From Cellvibrionaceae bacterium (GTDB lineage Bacteria > Pseudomonadota > Gammaproteobacteria > Pseudomonadales > Cellvibrionaceae): a stretch of 64,000 nucleotides of DNA. Of the stretch, positions 58,689 to 64,000 are shown piece after piece. The stretch lies in contig JAGKWU010000002.1 of NCBI GenBank assembly GCA_021151695.1, forward strand, positions 1 to 64,000, given 5' to 3'. Numbering within the stretch: the stretch's first letter is position 1; every line of letters starts with the position of its first letter. A program made the translations under genes and the position numbers. Below the pieces are notes generated by a model. That model ran no database searches and was not told the DNA's origin. It saw nothing but the letters and a program-made list of their open reading frames with translations.

Positions 58689-60815
58689 ATGCAGACGCAA
58701 ATCCCCGCGCAACAGACGCAGCAAAACCAATCGCGAGCAGAACAAAAATCCCCACAATCCGCACAACCCCAATTTGAAGACGTTCGCCCCGAGGCAACAG
58801 CGCAATTGCGTTTGCAATCGCTGATGGCAAACAGCGCGCAATCCACGCAAGTAAAATCCATGCAAGCCATGATGGCGGCAAGTACACCTGTCAAAAATTT
58901 AGCGCAATCACTCAGCGCAACAAATCCTATTTCTGTGCAGCGAATGGAAGGGGAGGAACCGCTACAAGCAAAAACCGATGAGCCGGTACAGCGAGAACAA
59001 GCCGAAACTCCGCCACCAAAACCCAACAGCACAGGCTTACCCGATAATTTAAAAGCCGGTATCGAAAATCTCTCCGGCATTAGCATGGATCATGTAAAGG
59101 TTCACTATAACTCCGACAAGCCTGCACAGTTGCAAGCGCATGCTTATGCGCAAGGCAGTGAAATTCATGTGGCGTCGGGGCAGGAACAACATTTGCCGCA
59201 TGAGGCTTGGCATGTGGTGCAGCAGGCGCAGGGGCGGGTGAATCCAACTATGCAGATGAAAGGGAATGTGCAGGTTAATGATAATAAGGGGCTGGAGAAT
59301 GAGGCGGATGTAATGGGAGCAATGGCAGTCAATCATGGACGTAACTTATCGCCTGTAACTGTACAGCTGAAGGTTGACGCTCAGTACCAAACAACCGCTA
59401 TTGTGCAGGGTGCGTGGATACTTGAACCGCTTGATCTCGATAGTGAAGAAGACGAATCAGAAGTATGGAAAGAAACGGATGCGACTTATATCTACGATCC
59501 GGATACTGAAGAGTTTCATTGGGGCGATGAAGATGAATTTGAAACGCCTGAAGATGCCGAGCGCGCCCATATTCCTTACAAAATTTCTTTATTGAAGAGG
59601 ATGAGCGGGGAAGATCGGCAAGAGTATTTCGAGGCGCATCCGGAAGATATTGAATTACAAACGATAGATGCAGATATTCAAGCCGGCTCCCTGGAGAAAA
59701 CTCCCCTCATAGAAAAGGATGCGGAATCCGGAGACTTGGTGTTAAACATTGAGGCTATCAAGTCGGTAGCACCAGCAAAACCTGGCGAGGCCGGGTCGTA
59801 TCGTCTCTATGGCGCCAAGGTGGGTAATGGCTGGCAAATCCTGCATTTAAAATTGAACGACGACAATCAGCTAACCAATGACGAGGAAAGCGCTACTTAC
59901 CACGTATTAAATCGTCCTTACGGAAAAGACCTGCCATTTGTATCAGAGGATTCTGATAAGACAGCGGCCAAACCAACTCAGGAGCTGATCGAATTTTTGA
60001 AAACCTATGGTTATACCGACAGTGGTGGCAAAGCTCAGGACCGAATTCATCATGCGATTGTAAAAGCATTGCGCTCAGGCAAAAGAGGCGAACTTTCGGT
60101 GTTGTTGGCTAACTCTGAAAATGCACGGTGGTACACCAATAATATTCGCCAAGGTTCGCTGAACGAATTGATTTTAACATCCCAATCCTATGAAGCGGTG
60201 GTGAGGGGAGAAGATGATGCATTTGATCCGCATGGGCAGCGCAATGGCGAACCCTATACCTTTGTAGAGTTGCAACGGGATACCAGTTTTCCGACCAAGG
60301 ATTTTGTGTTTAAAAATACTTTTGATATTGATGGTGCGCTCTTCCAGAACTCCCATGTTAATGGCCGCATGTATAGGACCGATGGTCTGGGCAAAAAGCA
60401 TAAAACGGTAGGGCCGATGAGTCCGCAATATCACTTGGCGGTGGGTGAGGATTCTTTGCGCAGTCTTTTTGACCGAAGCCACAGTATGAAAGCCTTGGTG
60501 GCCCGCCTTATTGAACTGCACAAGGGATATTTGGCCACCAAAGCCGATATTTTAAGTGTTCCAGCTTCCCAGCGAGGAAAACAAGTGTACGAAATGCGTG
60601 GTGGATATCCGTTGAAATTGGATGATGCCAATGAATTAAATATATTTGCCAGCATTGTTGAAAATCATACCCGCAGCGTTATGAACGGCCTCAAGCAATT
60701 ATTTAGTGAGCTAGAAGATGTAGATGATAGGCCACCGCCAAGCCCGTATAACATGCCAAGTCCACAATACACCGGTGATATACCTGACTCTCCCTCGGGA
60801 TTGGATATGGTTTAA
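58689..60815 (+). CDS. Leader-DUF4157 protein with unrecognised C-terminal domain
   Basis: This 708-residue protein has the shared leader (1-62, MQTQIPAQQTQQNQ, then FEDVRPEATAQLRLQSLMAN), a Gln/Pro/Glu-rich spacer to about 112, the DUF4157 module (113-215) with HEAWH at 171-175, an acidic part at about 240-290 (LDLDSEEDESEVW, DEDEFETPEDAE), and then a long C-terminal region with no family I recognise. This region includes YHVLNRPYGKDLPF, FKNTFDIDGALFQNSH and NGRMYRTDGLGKKHKTVGPM, and a Pro-rich end. It is likely the functional payload, judged by position, as in the sister proteins. Confidence 0.7.
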   Translation: MQTQIPAQQTQQNQSRAEQKSPQSAQPQFEDVRPEATAQLRLQSLMANSAQSTQVKSMQAMMAASTPVKNLAQSLSATNPISVQRMEGEEPLQAKTDEPVQREQAETPPPKPNSTGLPDNLKAGIENLSGISMDHVKVHYNSDKPAQLQAHAYAQGSEIHVASGQEQHLPHEAWHVVQQAQGRVNPTMQMKGNVQVNDNKGLENEADVMGAMAVNHGRNLSPVTVQLKVDAQYQTTAIVQGAWILEPLDLDSEEDESEVWKETDATYIYDPDTEEFHWGDEDEFETPEDAERAHIPYKISLLKRMSGEDRQEYFEAHPEDIELQTIDADIQAGSLEKTPLIEKDAESGDLVLNIEAIKSVAPAKPGEAGSYRLYGAKVGNGWQILHLKLNDDNQLTNDEESATYHVLNRPYGKDLPFVSEDSDKTAAKPTQELIEFLKTYGYTDSGGKAQDRIHHAIVKALRSGKRGELSVLLANSENARWYTNNIRQGSLNELILTSQSYEAVVRGEDDAFDPHGQRNGEPYTFVELQRDTSFPTKDFVFKNTFDIDGALFQNSHVNGRMYRTDGLGKKHKTVGPMSPQYHLAVGEDSLRSLFDRSHSMKALVARLIELHKGYLATKADILSVPASQRGKQVYEMRGGYPLKLDDANELNIFASIVENHTRSVMNGLKQLFSELEDVDDRPPPSPYNMPSPQYTGDIPDSPSGLDMV
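59019..59320 (+). repeat. DUF4157 module, DNA repeat copy 2
   Basis: This is the second copy of the 302-base segment at 55157-55458, of the same length and with the HEAWH codons conserved. The flanking parts of the two genes are unrelated after the module, while the leaders before it are similar but less so. Confidence 0.8.
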
Positions 60816-60918
60816 ATTAATAATTGGTGCACAGCCTTGTAGGGCTGGTCATTGACCCACGCGGGTTCTACGTGATCTGCGCGTGATTTTTGGTTTATGA
60901 TTATTTGAATGTATAAAA

Positions 60919-60950
60919 GCGCGGGTTACGCCTCCAGCCAACCCGCGCTA
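60919..60950. terminator. GC-rich inverted repeat between converging genes
   Basis: AGCGCGGGTT and AACCCGCGCT pair perfectly over 10 bp around a 12-base loop. It lies between the last effector gene and the minus-strand gene at 60955. A T-run is absent, so it may be a REP-like element as much as a terminator. Confidence 0.5.
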
Positions 60951-60954
60951 CGAA

Positions 60955-61272
60955 TTACTTAAAAACCCTCTCACAAACCAAATGCATTTTCACCATCAAA
61001 TCCGCTAATCCCGAAATGGCTTCTTTGGGTAGATCCACATCTTTATCAATATGGACTAACAGCGATTCCACCAACGCAATTTGATCGCGAAATTGTATAT
61101 CTTGGTGATATTGGTTTTCTCGCTGGAGTTCTTGGCTAATGGTTTCTAAATGAATGCCTTCTGGCGAATGGATTTCGACGCGGTGGTTTTCGTAGTGAGC
61201 TTGCTGGAAAGGATCGAGGGTAACTATGCAGCGGGAAGGGATGCCGTGCACGAGCGGGGTAATATTATCCAT
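60955..61272 (-). CDS. Orphan protein of the MDNITPL family (intact copy)
   Basis: The ATG at 61272 gives a 105-residue protein beginning MDNITPLVHGIPSRCIVTLD and ending with helices DLPKEAISGLADLMVKMHLV. It aligns with the truncated copy at 19283 over about 57 residues. The frame continues upstream to 61428 through the conserved leader, giving a Gly/Arg-rich VAERGRLRVGRVGFAPVL extension with some resemblance to Ash/Icd-like phage-derived peptides; whether this part is translated is unclear. GAGAATTTGTT precedes the ATG. Function is unknown. Confidence 0.65.
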   Translation of the reverse strand: MDNITPLVHGIPSRCIVTLDPFQQAHYENHRVEIHSPEGIHLETISQELQRENQYHQDIQFRDQIALVESLLVHIDKDVDLPKEAISGLADLMVKMHLVCERVFK

Positions 61273-61431
61273 AACAAATTCTCGGTTTTGGTTGATAACC
61301 GCCACCATAAGTTGAGATTTATGGAGGCGACTGAACGGGGTTCTCAACACCGGAGCAAAACCAACCCGGCCCACCCGAAGGCGGCCCCGCTCAGCCACCA
61401 AAACGCAGGCGTAGCTGTGCGAGGACACGAG
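61273..61431 (-). repeat. Conserved leader, copy 2 (minus strand)
   Basis: Its reverse complement matches 19122-19282 over about 160 bases, including CGCCTGCGTT, TGGTGGCTG and CCTTCGGGTGGGCC. In this copy the leader stays open in the frame of the following gene. Two copies 42 kb apart in opposite orientation each precede a related gene. Confidence 0.75.
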
Positions 61432-61567
61432 GCTGCGTAATTAACACGCGCCCTGTGCCGTTTTGCTTGCGGGGTTGAGAGTCCCGGCAGCGGGATTTAC
61501 CGCTGCGCGGGCAGGTTAGTGGATGAGGCTGGGGCTGTCAATTCGATGAAATAGGTCGTTGCGTTGT

Positions 61568-61590
61568 GTTTCCCCTCTTTGAAAAAGAGG
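61568..61590 (-). terminator. Hairpin downstream of the DUF4239 gene
   Basis: CCCCTCTTT and AAAGAGGGG-type arms pair around a 2-3 base loop just past the stop of the minus-strand gene at 61613, in a purine/pyrimidine-biased stretch (61568-61600). It may terminate that gene. Confidence 0.5.
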
Positions 61591-61612
61591 GGGGAAGGGG
61601 GAGATTAAAAGC

Positions 61613-62401
61613 TTATTCTTTCATCACATTGTCGCGCACAAATTCCAAACCATCCGGTTGTATGCTGTATTCGCCTCTAAAGGGATAGTCCATCACCGCA
61701 ATTAAAAACACCAGTAAACCGAGTAGCCCGGCCATGGTGATATTTAGCAGGCTGTGCAGGCGGGTGTTGTCGATTACAAACAACCAGCTCACGATTATGT
61801 TGAGCAAGGCTCCGATAATAATCACCATATACATGGTGATGGGTAAACCGCTTTTAACACTTTGCAAGCGCAGGCTATTTTGTGTGAGCAGTTTGTTGAA
61901 TTGTGTAAGTGCTTCGGCGTGGATGATTTTTTCGCGCTCATTGTTGGGAGTGAAATCGAGCATGGCGGCATTAATCTGGTTGAGTTGCTTGGTGCCAAAT
62001 CTGGGTGCTTCTCCCTGTTGCTGGCGGGGCCACACATCTTCAATCACTATGCGCACATATTCCTTGAGTTCGCCGCGCAACTCGCTGCGTTTGGGTTCAG
62101 GGTAGCTGCTGATATCGCGATACAACGCACTAACCGCAGCGGCTTCCAACGAGGCGGTTGAATCGGCGTCCGAATAGCTGGTGTAGGTGCCCACAGCAAT
62201 CAATCCAAGTGTTATGCCGTAAAACACGCCCACCGCGGCTAGGTAGTAACTCACCATATCGTTGTTTGTGTGGGGGCCAATAAAGCGCAGCACCACGCGG
62301 CGGCTGAGGTGCATACCCACGGTGGCGACAATAATGAAGGTCGCGATGGTGAGTGTCCCGAACTGCCAATTCGGTAAATCGTAAAGCCAGAAAAAATCCA
62401 T
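61613..62401 (-). CDS. DUF4239 membrane protein
   Basis: This 262-residue protein has two N-terminal helices (FGTLTIATFIIVATVGMHLS and YYLAAVGVFYGITLGLIAVGTY), a cytoplasmic helical middle with EAAAVSALYRDISSYPEPKR, and two C-terminal helices (TMYMVIIIGALLNIIVSWLF and LGLLVFLIAVMDYPFRGE). This is the DUF4239 (bestrophin-like) layout; the ending IMDYPFRGE-x-SI is typical. An ion-channel role is suggested by the name only. GGAGTTTCTC precedes the ATG. The gene stands alone. Confidence 0.85.
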   Translation of the reverse strand: MDFFWLYDLPNWQFGTLTIATFIIVATVGMHLSRRVVLRFIGPHTNNDMVSYYLAAVGVFYGITLGLIAVGTYTSYSDADSTASLEAAAVSALYRDISSYPEPKRSELRGELKEYVRIVIEDVWPRQQQGEAPRFGTKQLNQINAAMLDFTPNNEREKIIHAEALTQFNKLLTQNSLRLQSVKSGLPITMYMVIIIGALLNIIVSWLFVIDNTRLHSLLNITMAGLLGLLVFLIAVMDYPFRGEYSIQPDGLEFVRDNVMKE

Positions 62402-62797
62402 GAGAAACTCCTTTGCAAATGATAAAAAATAGTTGTTGTGTGTAAGTGATTGGCTGTGCCGTTTCGCTTCGAGCGCCAGTGTGACAGAGCCATTGATAAA
62501 TATTTTTCGATTGGAAAGTTCGGCGTCATAGAAAGAGGGTTTAAAGGAAAGTATTTTTCGTTATGGCATCTGTGGGCAAAAAGCAGGGGATGTTTGGTGT
62601 TGTGAGGAGTCTATTTCGATGAGGATGAGTTGTTTGGCGTGTCATGCGGGCGTGCCCAAATGCTGGGCTTGATTGGCGAACGAGAGCGGCTGACCTCTGT
62701 CATCATTTGCATCTTTCTATGGCTTGGCCCGTAAATTCACCCACCCGTTGTGCTAGAATCGCGCCCTCATTTTTGCAGTGGTTTAGTGAGGCCCTCC
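62402..62797. promoter_or_regulatory. Divergent intergenic region before nadA
   Basis: These 396 bases contain no recognisable gene. Near the right end TGCTAGAAT at 62751-62759 is a plausible extended -10 box, 39 bases before the nadA ATG. The DUF4239 promoter should lie in the left part; I see no clear boxes there. Confidence 0.5.
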
Positions 62798-63850
62798 ATG
62801 ACTGATTTACTCAATATCGCGGTGCGTGAACCAGCGCGCGACCTGGTAAAAGAACATTTGGCACGTGCATGGAGTGCCCCGCAATACACCCCCGAGCAGG
62901 AAGCCGACTATAAGGCCCGTATCAAAGCCCTGCTCAAGCAGCACAACGCCGTGCTGGTTGCCCATTACTACACAGATCCGCTGATCCAGGCCCTGGCCGA
63001 AGAGACGGGCGGTTGTGTATCCGACTCCCTCGAAATGGCCCGCTTCGGCAAAAACCACTCCGCCGATACCCTGATTGTGGCAGGTGTGAAGTTTATGGGA
63101 GAGACGGCCAAGATCCTCACTCCAGAAAAGCGCGTGCTTATGCCCACTCTTGAGGCTACCTGTTCGCTGGATTTGGGGTGCCCAATCGACGAATTCTCTG
63201 CCTTTTGCGACCAGCATCCTGACCGTACCGTCGTTGTTTACGCCAATACCTCCGCCGCTGTTAAAGCCCGCGCCGACTGGGTGGTGACTTCCAGTATTGC
63301 GCTGGATGTAGTGGATTACCTGGATCGCCAGGGTAAGAAAATCCTCTGGGCGCCGGACAAGCACTTGGGTACTTATGTTCAGCAAAAGACCGGTGCGGAC
63401 GTACTCCTGTGGGACGGCGCTTGTATAGTGCACGAAGAATTCAAGGCGAAGGGCGTTGAGGATTTGAAGATTCTCTACCCGGATGCCGCTGTTCTGGTTC
63501 ACCCGGAATCACCCAAGGCAGTGGTGGATTTGGCGGATGTGGTGGGTTCTACCTCCCAGCTGATCAAAGCCGCAGGAACCTTGCCCAACAAAGAGTTTAT
63601 CGTGGCGACTGACCAAGGCATCTTCTACAAGATGCAGCAGGTCAACCCGGACAAGATCTTCCATATCGCACCAACCGCTGGTAGCGGTGCGACTTGCCGC
63701 TCCTGCGCCAACTGCCCATGGATGGCCATGAACGTGCTGGATAATCTCGCGACTGTGTTCGACCGCGACGACAATGAAATCCATGTGGATGCCGAGCTGG
63801 CTCGTCAGGCGATGATTCCGCTCCAGCGCATGTTGGATTTCAAGAAGTAA
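62798..63850 (+). CDS. nadA: Quinolinate synthase
   Basis: This 350-residue [4Fe-4S] enzyme condenses iminoaspartate with dihydroxyacetone phosphate to quinolinate in NAD synthesis. Visible segments are LVAHYYTDPLIQALAEETGGCVSDSLEMARFG, CSLDLGCPI, the YANTSAAVKARADWVVTSS loop, and CRSCANCPWMAMN with the C-terminal cluster cysteine. The ATG at 62798 follows GTGAGGCCC; an upstream in-frame start at 62750 overlaps the promoter and is rejected. Its partner nadB is not in the window. Confidence 0.97.
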   Translation: MTDLLNIAVREPARDLVKEHLARAWSAPQYTPEQEADYKARIKALLKQHNAVLVAHYYTDPLIQALAEETGGCVSDSLEMARFGKNHSADTLIVAGVKFMGETAKILTPEKRVLMPTLEATCSLDLGCPIDEFSAFCDQHPDRTVVVYANTSAAVKARADWVVTSSIALDVVDYLDRQGKKILWAPDKHLGTYVQQKTGADVLLWDGACIVHEEFKAKGVEDLKILYPDAAVLVHPESPKAVVDLADVVGSTSQLIKAAGTLPNKEFIVATDQGIFYKMQQVNPDKIFHIAPTAGSGATCRSCANCPWMAMNVLDNLATVFDRDDNEIHVDAELARQAMIPLQRMLDFKK

Positions 63851-63919
63851 AACCCCGTTTGGCTGCAGCTTCGCTTGTTTAGCGCCGCCTCACTCAGTAA
63901 GATTGCTCTCCTTTTTATA

Positions 63920-63939
63920 GGGCGCCCATCCGGGCGCCG
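63920..63939. terminator. Inverted repeat after nadA
   Basis: GGGCGCCC, loop ATC, CGGGCGCC forms a 7-bp GC-rich hairpin about 70 bases past the nadA stop. A T-run is missing, so it is an imperfect terminator candidate. The last 60 bases of the window show no gene I can support. Confidence 0.4.
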
Positions 63940-64000
63940 AATTACTTGGCCATATCGGTGAGATTATCGAATTGCTGGGTGATTTATGGGTGTCCCGAAA

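Noticed and set aside
53829..60815. Type VI, type VII or contact-dependent toxin interpretation
   Set aside because: No PAAR, VgrG, Rhs, LXG or filamentous-haemagglutinin features are visible; the leader and DUF4157 fit eCIS-linked cargo better.
1..64000. CRISPR arrays, prophage or complete insertion sequences
   Set aside because: No regularly spaced repeats, no phage structural genes, and no transposase besides the REP-associated one were found.
63940..64000. A minus-strand gene end at the right edge (frame ending DNLTDMAK)
   Set aside because: The same frame has another stop 14 codons earlier, so no longer coding region is supported.

Overview
The window looks like the chromosome of a Cellvibrio-type gammaproteobacterium (Cellvibrionaceae or a close relative). 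This is an inference from gene content: serine-rich linkers on exported proteins, DUF5666 lipoproteins with DUF6502, a flavin-dependent tryptophan halogenase, a MASE2 diguanylate cyclase, a DdlA-type ligase, queE-queC beside tRNA-Lys, and gammaproteobacterial arg and nadA genes. Most of it is ordinary chromosomal DNA with short operons.

Layout. 0.1-4.3 kb: two DUF5666 lipoproteins around a DUF6502 gene. 4.5-9.7 kb: an RND efflux pair with a TetR-type operator upstream and a TetR gene downstream. 9.8-18.7 kb: a minus-strand run of small stress and metabolic genes (DUF1353, OsmC, secreted esterase, AHSA1, DUF900, GST, DUF3052, GFA, ddlA, DUF4440, LysE). 19.1-24 kb: an accessory patch with a truncated orphan gene and its conserved leader, a tryptophan halogenase, two small genes, a REP-associated transposase between REP copies, and a low-GC HEPN-like gene whose end lies inside a tRNA-shaped RNA with a very long anticodon arm. 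24-28.5 kb: argF, argD, a LysR gene and a divergent oxidoreductase. 28.6-36.8 kb: a large Hpt-REC-REC-GGDEF-EAL protein, a TonB receptor, hrpB and small membrane proteins. 36.9-40.8 kb: an ECF42-type sigma factor with DGPF/YCII, VOC, GFA, SRPBCC and GyrI-like genes plus a collapsed PhnB-type pseudogene. 41-53.3 kb: Spy-like protein, chemoreceptor, exported intradiol dioxygenase, two-component system, grxD, an LpxL-type acyltransferase, corA, a diguanylate cyclase, queE and queC. 53.5-53.7 kb: two identical tRNA-Lys genes.

53.8-60.8 kb is the most unusual region. Four consecutive same-strand genes share an N-terminal leader of about 60 residues and then carry unrelated C-terminal domains: a deaminase-like domain, an aldo-keto-reductase-like domain, a possible PD-(D/E)xK nuclease and an unrecognised domain. 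Two of them also carry a nearly identical DUF4157 (HEAWH) module of the kind associated with extracellular contractile injection systems (eCIS). No injection-system structural gene and no obvious immunity gene is in the window, so this reads as an orphan effector cassette array with a common sorting tag.

61-64 kb: a full-length relative of the truncated gene at 19.3 kb with the same leader, a DUF4239 membrane protein and nadA. All calls come from reading the sequence; no database search was run.
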